From: Methanoregulaceae archaeon
GTDB lineage: Archaea; Halobacteriota; Methanomicrobia; Methanomicrobiales; Methanospirillaceae
Assembly: GCA_025453715.1 (NCBI GenBank)
Contig: JALOPT010000081.1
Location: 1-7,445 of the forward strand
DNA length: 7,445 bases
Reading direction: 5' to 3'
In this document: positions 1-5,741 of the stretch, piece after piece
How positions within the stretch are numbered: position 1 is the first letter of the stretch
Layout of the letters: every line of letters starts with the position of its first letter
Notes under the pieces: generated by a model
Databases searched by the model: none
What the model was told of the DNA's origin: nothing
The model's input: the letters and a program-made list of their open reading frames with translations, nothing else
Translations under genes and position numbers: made by a program

Positions 1-2
1 AG

Positions 3-830
3 GGCGGGGTGTTCCGCCAGGCAATCGATATCCAGGGCAATCCTACCCTTATTGAACTCCGTTCCGTGGGGACGCCGGAAAAACCACTGCTTGAGGTGAC
101 AGCTGCCTCTGGCACGGATGGAGCACTGGCAGGAAGTACGGTTATCAGGGATCTCGTTTCATCCATGTTCAATATTAACGATGACCTGGTACCGTTTTAC
201 CACACGGTCAGGAACGACCCGGTGATGAAATACCTTATACGCCGGTTCTATGGCCTGAAGTCCCCTACCACCCCGACGTTGTATGAAGCCCTGGTGGACT
301 CGATTATCGAACAGCAGATCTCCCTGAACGTTGCGCAGGGCCTCCAGGCCCGGCTGATAAAAAAGACCGGTAAACGACTTGAACTCGGGCCGGACGTGTA
401 CTATTGTTACCCCTCTCCCGAAGCCCTTGCGGGAGCCCCGGAATCGTTGTTCAGGGAATGCGGGATGACGAGGCGGAAAGGTGAATACATCAGGGGACTA
501 TCCGGGGCCGTCGTTTCGGGTGACCTCGACCTTGATAAATTCAGGGATTACGAGGATACCGGCCAAATTATCCGTGAAATGATGGAAATACGCGGTATCG
601 GTAAATGGACCGCTGAACTGGCGATTATCAGGGGGATCCACAAGCTGGACGCGTTCCCTGCAGATGATGTGGGATTACAGCGGATACTCTCCCGGTTGTA
701 CCGGAACGGGAATAAAGTCACCAGTGATGAGGCCCGCGTGATTGCAGGCGGGTGGGGTGCATGGCAGGGGCTCGCTGCATTTTATCTTGACCTGGCCGAG
801 TTCCTCGGGCTGGTCCCTGTTCCGGCATAG
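3..830 (+). CDS. alkA: AlkA-type DNA-3-methyladenine glycosylase, 5'-truncated by window edge
   Basis: Base-excision repair enzyme predicted to remove alkylated bases such as 3-methyladenine from DNA by hydrolysing the N-glycosidic bond. The frame is open to the left edge. A GTG at 9 gives 273 residues, but the protein then begins inside the AlkA N-terminal beta domain (E. coli AlkA is 282 residues with about 35 more at the front), so the true start is probably outside the window. Numbered from that GTG: the HhH-GPD core begins near residue 90 (LYEALVDSIIEQQIS). The helix-hairpin-helix is RGIGKWTAEL at 195-204, and the catalytic Asp is the second D of FPADDVGLQR (D220). A Trp (W200) sits where bifunctional Ogg/Nth enzymes carry a catalytic Lys, so a monofunctional AlkA-like glycosylase is expected. 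The C-terminal GGWGAWQGLAAFYLDLAEF matches the AlkA end. Substrate range is inferred from family. No clear T-tract terminator follows. Confidence 0.88.
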   Translation, partial: GGVFRQAIDIQGNPTLIELRSVGTPEKPLLEVTAASGTDGALAGSTVIRDLVSSMFNINDDLVPFYHTVRNDPVMKYLIRRFYGLKSPTTPTLYEALVDSIIEQQISLNVAQGLQARLIKKTGKRLELGPDVYYCYPSPEALAGAPESLFRECGMTRRKGEYIRGLSGAVVSGDLDLDKFRDYEDTGQIIREMMEIRGIGKWTAELAIIRGIHKLDAFPADDVGLQRILSRLYRNGNKVTSDEARVIAGGWGAWQGLAAFYLDLAEFLGLVPVPA

Positions 831-1045
831 TCAGGGTACTACGACCGTTAAGTTGCCTCCTCACCGTAAGCCGGGACTTCCCGGGCAGGGCCTCCCGCAT
901 GAATTGCCCGCCGTAACGTTATGGCCTGGTGGCAGTCAGCTTCATTCCCGGCATGTTGGGGAGGTGGAATTTCCCCCGCATAGCAAAGTTTTCTGCGATA
1001 TCAAGCCTTGGATTGTTGAGTATAACCGGAATGGCCATATGGTAA

Positions 1046-1090
1046 ACATATTAAAACATAATGTCAAATATAACCGACAAATAGTGAGGT
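1046..1090 (+). promoter_or_regulatory. Predicted archaeal promoter and SD of the surface-protein gene
   Basis: The AT-rich block ACATATTAAAAC (about 1046-1057) fits a TATA box. It is 40-50 bases before the start codon, which predicts transcription starting around 1075-1082 and a short leader. A TGAGGT motif at 1085-1090 matches the archaeal anti-SD. The octamer TATAACCG occurs both at 1021-1028 and at 1069-1076. Position and composition only; no transcription data. Confidence 0.4.
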
Positions 1091-1095
1091 AGGGG

Positions 1096-2244
1096 TTGCT
1101 TATTATGGAAACCAGGTATGTCACCATCATGTTTTTTCTCGTGCTCATGGTAGCCGGTGCCTCAGCGTACGAAATCACGATTGATGCCCCGACATCCCTC
1201 CAGGTGGGTACCCCCATTGTCGTGAACGGCACAACGAACCTGGCAGACGGGGTAAATATCAGTATTGCCCTGTCAAATGCTGATTACTATACCACGGAGA
1301 TTGCCACGGAAAACGTTCTCGTGCAGCGCAGTGATGAAAATAAATCATTTTCTGTAGTTTTTGATACGACAGGCCTGAAAAAGGGGCAATACAAGGTCGA
1401 AGTATTACCGATACAGGATTTTTCATTCCTTGGCAGTTCAGTCACCATACGCCCGGTAACCCTTGTTGACCGATCGGACGAACTTACCATCACCCCTCCG
1501 CTTCAGAAGGAATACGACGGGTCGCTGACCATTGCAGGAAACGGCGCCCGGCTGTTAAATTCAGGTGTGGAGGTTATGGTGACCAGTTCCAACGGGACGT
1601 TGCTGTTTGGCCCGGAATTTATCGGCACTGATTATATGGGATACTTTTCAAAGACCTTCTCTATCCCTGAACCTGGAGATTACCTGGTGAATTTCCGGGA
1701 CGCACGTGGATTTATAGGGAATATTACCTACACCGTCACAAAACCCAGGGAGCCCCTGCCGCCCCTGGTCCTGCCTGAAGCGACCGGCACCCCGGCACCG
1801 ACCCAGCTGCCTGCGATGTATGCCAGATCGGTCTCGACCAGGGACGCACCCGCGTACTTTGCCGTAATAGCGAACCCAGGGCTGGTCAGGGTCTCTACTT
1901 CAACCGGCATTGACTGGGTAATTGAGTACCTTGACCGTTCCGGGACAATTCACCGGGTTCATGATTCCGGTTCACAGTATCCCGAATCTTTTACGTTCCA
2001 GAGCGACGGGAATACGACCTGGGTGAAGGTATACCCCTTCAAGTACGAGGACAACAGCACCGTTACCCTCTATGCAGAGAATGCACTTGACGTCCAGGTC
2101 GCGGAAAAAGGCATGGAATTCTTCCCCACCCCCTCTGCGACCACATCCGTGCCGGTGGGCGTCCAGTCCTCCCCGTTACCCTGGGTATTGTTCACCGGGG
2201 CAACAGTTACCGGGTTCCTTATTATGATACGGATAAGAAAATAA
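1096..2244 (+). CDS. Secreted, membrane-anchored surface protein with Ig-like beta-sandwich regions
   Basis: Predicted extracellular envelope protein of a type common in Methanomicrobiales; exact function unknown. The start is TTG at 1096, 5 bases after TGAGGT; an in-frame ATG at 1105 (14 bases after it) is the alternative and gives the same signal peptide. Hydrophobic residues 9-24 end in GASA, with likely cleavage before YEI. Three beta-rich segments follow: about 25-120 (TIDAPTSLQVGTPIVVNGTT, then TTGLKKGQYKVEV, a pattern of methanogen Ig-like surface domains), about 128-216 and about 250-338. A Pro-rich linker lies at 217-240 and a Ser/Thr/Pro stalk at 341-362. One membrane helix at about 362-378 is followed by RIRK, giving outside topology with a cytoplasmic basic tail. 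Seven N-glycosylation sequons are visible (N44, N54, N82, N166, N209, N306, N320). No enzymatic motif was seen. It may be an S-layer-associated or adhesin-like protein, but that is inference. Confidence 0.85.
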   Translation: MLIMETRYVTIMFFLVLMVAGASAYEITIDAPTSLQVGTPIVVNGTTNLADGVNISIALSNADYYTTEIATENVLVQRSDENKSFSVVFDTTGLKKGQYKVEVLPIQDFSFLGSSVTIRPVTLVDRSDELTITPPLQKEYDGSLTIAGNGARLLNSGVEVMVTSSNGTLLFGPEFIGTDYMGYFSKTFSIPEPGDYLVNFRDARGFIGNITYTVTKPREPLPPLVLPEATGTPAPTQLPAMYARSVSTRDAPAYFAVIANPGLVRVSTSTGIDWVIEYLDRSGTIHRVHDSGSQYPESFTFQSDGNTTWVKVYPFKYEDNSTVTLYAENALDVQVAEKGMEFFPTPSATTSVPVGVQSSPLPWVLFTGATVTGFLIMIRIRK

Positions 2245-2283
2245 TAAACAATTTATAGGGATTTCAGGGGGATTACCCGGACC

Positions 2284-2310
2284 AAAAAAACGGTCTGTTG
2301 TTCAGACAAC
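2284..2310 (-). terminator. Hairpin plus T7 terminator of the cyclase gene
   Basis: Read on the minus strand, GTCTG-AACAA-CAGAC (2307 to 2293) forms a 5-bp stem with a 5-base loop. It is followed by CG and a run of seven T (2290-2284). It starts at the stop codon of the minus-strand gene (2302) and sits in the 57-base gap between two convergent genes. Archaeal termination relies mainly on the T tract, so the hairpin may be incidental. Confidence 0.6.
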
Positions 2311-3999
2311 AAACGATTTTCTTATCAGGCCGTCTTTCATGATCGAGATTTTTCCCCCGCTTTGTGAGACCACGAGCCCGATCGCGTTTGTCATCTGGCT
2401 GATCCCTGCCACTGATGAATGCCGTGTGCCTAAACCTTCGGGAATTTTCAATTTCAGGTTATCGATAATGAAATGACGGCCGGCAGCCTCGATAAATCCA
2501 TCTTCCCTTATTACAAATGCCCCGTCCATCGCGGCAAGTCCCTTGATTATCTCGGTGTTGTCAGGGTTCGTGACAAGCCTTTTCTCCCTGTCCTGTCCTG
2601 TAAAAGAGTTGATGGTACATTCCCTCGAATGAGACATGACGGTATTTGTATCACCGATTACGAACGAGGTGCCAATCCGGTGGCCTTCATGCCCATCCCG
2701 GGAGATCTCCACGCAGAGGTGGAATACTGCATCAAAGACCTCTTCATTTACCCTTGTACCTTCCAGGACTGAATATTTCCATGGGTCTGCACGGATCTGC
2801 CGGGAATTTCCTCCCCCTTTCCCGGTAATATCCTCCCCGAGACAGAGCACTCCTGATATTTTTCGTTCCGAGTCAACAAGTGGGAGAATTTTCCATGCCA
2901 CCCAGAACTTCTCCCCGGATTTTTTGGTATTTTCGAATGCATGGACAGTGGCACCGTCCCTGCAAAAGACCGGGTCGTTGATCATTGCAATCATTTCTCC
3001 GGCGTACCGGGAATTCACGGGAACAATCGTACCGATCAGGTTCCTGCCGATTACTTCGGATGCCTGGTACCCGAATACCCGAAGGGCAGATGGGTTTGCA
3101 TGGGTAATAGTCCCCTCTTCATCTGTCGTAATGACAATCCCGGGTACCCTGGCGATTGCCTCTTCGAATGACCCCGACAGCACCCACTCCGATGGTAAAA
3201 CCTGGCCGGGCCGGTTGCGTTCACTGTCCGGAAGGTCCTTTCGTTCAACAATCATGAGGTGGCCTTTCATCGGGTCGAACCCGTCAAGCCTCCTGACCCG
3301 GATGGTGCAAAGTATCCTGGTGCCGTCTCTCCCGGCAAGGTGGTGGACTGTGCAATTCCACCCGGCCTCTTTTTTACCTGAAAAAATCGTTCGAGAAAAT
3401 TCCATGTACTCCGCCTGAGAGGAAAAAAGGCCAGGTAACTCTGTTGCCATGGCGGTCATTTTGGAATAGCCAAGCAATGTAAGCAGGTACTGGTTGATTT
3501 TACGTATTTCACGCCCGGAAAATACTGCGATCCCGATCTGGCACCCTTCGAGTAAGCTGAATAATTCAATGTTTTCCAGCTTCTGTTCCTGCGACATGAA
3601 ATGTTCCCGGATATACCGGGTGATATACCCGGAAGCTGCAGAATAGAGGTCATTTCTGTTACGGAAACCTGACAGGTTATACTCTGTCGAGCTCTCCGGG
3701 TTTTCTATTACGAGGGTTGCATCCCTGAGATATCCCTGCCTGTTTTTTGAAATGTCGACGGGAGTTAGATCCACGTAGAGCAGTGATGCACCGGTTGTTT
3801 TCGCCGTATCCCGGACCCTGCAGTTCACCAGTTCCCTTCCCCCGGCTACCACGAGGTGGTAAGGGCGCCCGGTCATCTTGTTGACCGCATTCACGGGTGA
3901 AAATGCCCTGTCTACCTGTATCCCGGGTACCCTTGCCAGCGATGATAACAGTACATTGTGGAACGCATGGGAATTTTCGATAAAGAGGACCGATGACAA
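2302..3999 (-). CDS. PAS-PAS-DAC protein: predicted sensor-regulated diadenylate cyclase (c-di-AMP synthase)
   Basis: Predicted to condense two ATP into cyclic di-AMP under control of an N-terminal sensor. The start is TTG at 3999; no ATG, GTG or TTG lies between it and the upstream in-frame stop (complement of 4072-4074). Residues 1-125 resemble a response-regulator receiver fold (VLFIENSHAF; YHLVVAGG; ASLLYVDLTP), but the expected phospho-acceptor Asp is missing at the VVAGG strand, so it is probably a pseudo-receiver. Residues 145-255 form a divergent PAS. Residues 280-393 form a canonical PAS/PAC (GIVITTDEEGTITHANPSA ... GVLCLGEDITG). Residues 413-565 form the DisA_N/DAC domain: EGHRIGTSFVIGD at 438-450, the DGA motif at D492-A494 (metal/catalytic Asp), GTRHSS at 524-529 (RHS where bacterial enzymes usually have RHR), then TNAIGLVVSQSGGKIS. 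No membrane segment was seen, so it is probably cytosolic. The DAC domain is closest in look to archaeal DacZ, but DacZ lacks PAS modules. Activity and the PAS ligand are inferred. Confidence 0.88.
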   Translation of the reverse strand: MSSVLFIENSHAFHNVLLSSLARVPGIQVDRAFSPVNAVNKMTGRPYHLVVAGGRELVNCRVRDTAKTTGASLLYVDLTPVDISKNRQGYLRDATLVIENPESSTEYNLSGFRNRNDLYSAASGYITRYIREHFMSQEQKLENIELFSLLEGCQIGIAVFSGREIRKINQYLLTLLGYSKMTAMATELPGLFSSQAEYMEFSRTIFSGKKEAGWNCTVHHLAGRDGTRILCTIRVRRLDGFDPMKGHLMIVERKDLPDSERNRPGQVLPSEWVLSGSFEEAIARVPGIVITTDEEGTITHANPSALRVFGYQASEVIGRNLIGTIVPVNSRYAGEMIAMINDPVFCRDGATVHAFENTKKSGEKFWVAWKILPLVDSERKISGVLCLGEDITGKGGGNSRQIRADPWKYSVLEGTRVNEEVFDAVFHLCVEISRDGHEGHRIGTSFVIGDTNTVMSHSRECTINSFTGQDREKRLVTNPDNTEIIKGLAAMDGAFVIREDGFIEAAGRHFIIDNLKLKIPEGLGTRHSSVAGISQMTNAIGLVVSQSGGKISIMKDGLIRKSFVV

Positions 4000-4091
4000 G
4001 TACGAATCACACCCTTTTAAGACAAACGCAAATAACTGATAGATTGTCAGACAGATAAAAATGTATTGGATTTAGCGGAAAATAACGGCAG

Positions 4092-4205
4092 ACAGGCGTC
4101 GTACGGGAAGCATATCCCTGTGCTTCCCGGCCGTTTCGTACCACCTGTGACCATGTAAGGGTAAAGCCTGCCGGGTATCAGAACTGAACCGGGCTGCCGG
4201 TTTAC
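4092..4205 (-). other. Fold-prone region upstream of the cyclase gene
   Basis: GGGAAGCA (4105-4112) and TGCTTCCC (4121-4128) form a perfect 8-bp stem, 9 bp with C4104/G4129, closing an 8-base loop. It is flanked by GTAC (4101-4104 and 4138-4141) and by ACAGG/CCTGT (4092-4096 and 4144-4148), giving a possible three-part stem. A second element pairs GTAAA.CC (4161-4168) with GGTTTAC (4199-4205), and its interior repeats CTGCCGG (4168-4174 and 4194-4200). No coding potential was seen. The strand is not decided by the sequence. Minus-strand reading would place it in a long leader of the cyclase mRNA. Confidence 0.45.
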
Positions 4206-4221
4206 AGGAATTACACACGCC

Positions 4222-4238
4222 CTTAATTTAAAAAAAAA
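4222..4238 (-). terminator. T9 tract after the winged-helix gene; overlaps a TATA-like block
   Basis: On the minus strand nine consecutive T (4238-4230) lie 18 bases after the stop of the winged-helix gene, a good archaeal T-tract terminator. The same stretch continues as TTTTTAAATTA (to about 4222), which also fits an archaeal TATA box for transcription toward the cyclase gene, with an expected start near 4200. Both roles are possible. Confidence 0.5.
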
Positions 4239-4256
4239 GACCTTCAACGGGGTTTT

Positions 4257-4529
4257 TCAGGAGACCTGGTTTTCGCCGGCTGCCAAAAGACAACCCCTGC
4301 CTTTCCCGGTAATAGAAAGGTGCGTTTCGGTATTTGCGCGTCCTTCAAAGAGGTAACGCTGGAGGACAAGCTGGTGGACCCTTGAGCGGACATCGTACTC
4401 GCCGTATTCTGGCCTCATCCGGGAAACAACATGGCTGATTTTACACCCTGGCACATCTGACACTTCCTGTAATATCCGGAGATAGGTGGTGTCTGGCACG
4501 AATTCCTTCTGTCTGAATAATTCACTCAT
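4257..4529 (-). CDS. Small winged-helix DNA-binding protein (putative transcription regulator)
   Basis: A 90-residue protein made almost entirely of a winged helix-turn-helix domain. Helix 1 is about 15-24 (TYLRILQEVS). Helix 2 is about 29-38 (CKISHVVSRM). A putative recognition helix lies at about 45-59 (YDVRSRVHQLVLQRY). The wing follows at about 60-74, and the pattern ending LSITGKGRGCLL matches the LTxKGR end of many archaeal wHTH proteins. The ATG at 4529 has an ideal SD, AAGGTGAT, with 5 bases between GGTGAT (complement of 4535-4540) and the start; an ATG at 4533 is out of frame. There is no ligand or partner domain, so it probably acts as a stand-alone (dimeric) regulator. Its target is unknown. 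A long inverted repeat in its own promoter region suggests autoregulation, and the next gene downstream is the cyclase, 257 bases away. Confidence 0.72.
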   Translation of the reverse strand: MSELFRQKEFVPDTTYLRILQEVSDVPGCKISHVVSRMRPEYGEYDVRSRVHQLVLQRYLFEGRANTETHLSITGKGRGCLLAAGENQVS

Positions 4530-4582
4530 TCATATCACCTTTTGAGTCTAGGGCAGAACCCGGGGCCTGCATTGCCATTAAG

Positions 4583-4635
4583 GAGTGAAAAATAATGATC
4601 CGGCAATTTATCATTGCATGAATTTTATTTCACTC
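4583..4635. repeat. Inverted repeat in the winged-helix gene promoter region
   Basis: GAGTGAAA (4583-4590) and TTTCACTC (4628-4635) are perfect 8-base inverted arms. Nested inside are AATGAT (4594-4599) and ATCATT (4610-4615), with an alternative GCAAT/ATTGC pair (4603-4607 and 4613-4617). The structure lies 54-106 bases upstream of the minus-strand start at 4529, where promoter elements are expected, and spans AT-rich DNA that could hold the TATA box. It is a candidate operator. Confidence 0.45.
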
Positions 4636-4998
4636 AAATTCATAATATTACTATTATACTTCAAAGGAGTAATAACTATGTGTAGAAGCGGTACGACTTA
4701 CCATTGCTGCAACAATTTTTTTATCAATCTCCGTTCCTGCCTGAACGCAATGATTTCCGTAATATGGGAATATTTGTCGTTCAATCGCATGTAATAGATA
4801 CGCAGATGTGTACGCCTGGACACTGGATTATTCATTTCCAGAAAAATTTTCGTGAAGGTGACCCTGTTCCGGCGATACTATGTTAAAATCCCGGACCGGT
4901 TCCATGTTCCAGAGTTTTTGTCTTGTTGCCCCGGCAAATATAAATCTCCGCATTACGCCAGAACCATGCAGTTATACGGGCAAACCAGCGGGTAATTG

Positions 4999-5036
4999 AA
5001 AAAATCTCATTAAATATTATAGGGTTTAAGATTGTG
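4999..5036 (+). promoter_or_regulatory. Predicted archaeal promoter of the small secreted-protein gene
   Basis: TTAAATATT at 5010-5018 is a good TATA-box match, preceded by the purine-rich GAAAAAA (4999-5005) that could serve as BRE. The predicted transcription start is about 5036-5042, leaving a leader near 50 bases. Assigned by pattern and spacing only. Confidence 0.55.
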
Positions 5037-5065
5037 TTGTGCCCGGGAAAAATCCGGAGCACAAC
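5036..5065 (+). promoter_or_regulatory. Strong hairpin at the predicted mRNA 5' end
   Basis: GTTGTGC (5036-5042) pairs with GCACAAC (5059-5065), and CCGG (5043-5046) pairs with CCGG (5054-5057). This gives an 11-bp stem with one bulged A (5058) and loop GAAAAAT. It lies between the predicted TATA box and the SD GGAGG (5072-5076), with the stem beginning about where transcription should start. It may stabilise the message or modulate translation. Confidence 0.55.
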
Positions 5066-5087
5066 GATGTAGGAGGAACCCGAATTC

Positions 5088-5489
5088 ATGAACAGTAAAC
5101 GCGTCTGCAATATCATCATCAGCCTGGCTTTGCTGATATTGCTGACCGGTAGTGTCTCAGCCGATGTAATCCAGGCGGGAAGTTCGATCGATGCCACACT
5201 CACCTCGGTCACCACCCACCTTGATGCAAAAATCATGGGTGATGACCCGGACTCTCCCGTAGTCCTGAACTACGACATATCGGCAACAGGCACAACCAGG
5301 CCTGACGGTACGACCGTACCTATGAGTGGTTCTGCAGTTGCCTATGTCAGGGCACACATCTCCGGAAGTCAGAAAGGCTCCGGCCCAAATAACGGGGAGC
5401 TTACCTATAGCGACATAACTAAAGCCAGCGGCCTGATCACCAGTTTCCAGAAATCTATCGCCTACAGGGGCGGTAGCTTTCTGGTCTGA
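5088..5489 (+). CDS. Small secreted protein of unknown function
   Basis: 133 residues, with the ATG at 5088 placed 11 bases after GGAGG (5072-5076). A Sec signal peptide covers residues 1-25 (basic MNSKR, hydrophobic IIISLALLILLTG, then SVSA with cleavage before DVIQ). The mature part of about 108 residues is Ser/Thr/Gly rich with alternating beta-type pattern (DATLTSVTTHLDAKI, SPVVLNYDISATGTT, MSGSAVAYVRAHISG) and contains no Cys, no membrane anchor and no catalytic motif. From general knowledge it resembles methanogen exported proteins with similar SADVI...TTHLDA starts, but I cannot name a family. It may be the front part of a longer relative, ending at FLV. However, a strong terminator-like hairpin follows 8 bases after the stop, so the gene probably does end here. 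It is apparently monocistronic. Exported location is well supported; function is not. Confidence 0.72.
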   Translation: MNSKRVCNIIISLALLILLTGSVSADVIQAGSSIDATLTSVTTHLDAKIMGDDPDSPVVLNYDISATGTTRPDGTTVPMSGSAVAYVRAHISGSQKGSGPNNGELTYSDITKASGLITSFQKSIAYRGGSFLV

Positions 5490-5496
5490 AGTTTGG

Positions 5497-5550
5497 GAAC
5501 AGGACAGGGGATCGAAAGGGGCCAGCACCCTGTAAACCCTGTTCTTTATT
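5497..5550 (+). terminator. Two-part hairpin terminator after the secreted-protein gene
   Basis: GAACAGG (5497-5503) pairs with CCTGTTC (5538-5544), and ACAGGG (5504-5509) pairs with CCCTGT (5528-5533), with AAAC bulged between them. This makes a 13-bp stem, followed directly by TTTATT. It lies just after the stop at 5489 and sets the 3' end of a single-gene transcript. Confidence 0.6.
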
Positions 5551-5730
5551 ACTTGTAAATGGCTTTCCATCCCTGATTTTATCAATCCCGGTACAATTTC
5601 TGTGTTATGCCCTGCATGGTTTCCTGATTAATTCTTTCATTGCTGGAACGTACGTTACCTGTTCAAAATTAAAAGGTACAATTGCCCGGGTAGGGCCTGT
5701 TTCTTTGGGTTATAAGGTTACCTGATTTTT

Positions 5731-5737
5731 AAAAAAA
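5731..5737 (-). terminator. T-tract terminator of the beta-helix gene
   Basis: On the minus strand a run of seven T (5737-5731) follows the stop codon of the beta-helix gene by a few bases. No strong hairpin precedes it. T tracts of this kind are sufficient for archaeal RNA polymerase termination. Confidence 0.5.
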
Positions 5738-5741
5738 GGGA

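Larger units (their letters stand above)
4530..5087. other. 558-base intergenic region
   Basis: No convincing long gene. On the left it holds the minus-strand SD, promoter and inverted repeat of the winged-helix gene. On the right it holds the TATA box, 5' hairpin and SD of the secreted-protein gene. In between is a 38-codon open frame from ATG 4678 to 4794 (MCRSGTTYHCCNN...) with GGAG 8 bases upstream. It has four Cys, an unusual composition and no recognised family, so it is not called. Another TATA-like block, AAATATAAAT (4936-4945), lies about 25 bases before a 9-codon open frame at 4966-4995. The rest shows nothing I can name. Confidence 0.5.

Noticed and set aside
871..884. CCGGGA-CT-TCCCGG dyad after the glycosylase gene
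   Set aside because: A 2-base loop is too tight for a good hairpin and no T tract follows, so a terminator call is not supported.
742..1092. 116-codon plus-strand open frame overlapping the AlkA end
   Set aside because: It overlaps the HhH-GPD C-terminus in another frame and reads through the intergenic promoter region; no SD and no recognisable motif.
2636..3418. 260-codon plus-strand open frame opposite the PAS region
   Set aside because: It lies wholly antisense to the strongly supported PAS-DAC gene, has low-complexity Ser/Pro/Arg-rich composition typical of reverse-strand shadows, and shows no domain.
4966..4995. 9-codon leaderless open frame after an AAATATAAAT block
   Set aside because: Too short to support; the TATA-like block may be chance in an AT-rich gap just ahead of the better promoter at 5010-5018.
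5157..5585. 142-codon minus-strand open frame
   Set aside because: Antisense to the signal-peptide protein and running through its terminator hairpin; Cys/Arg-rich shadow composition.
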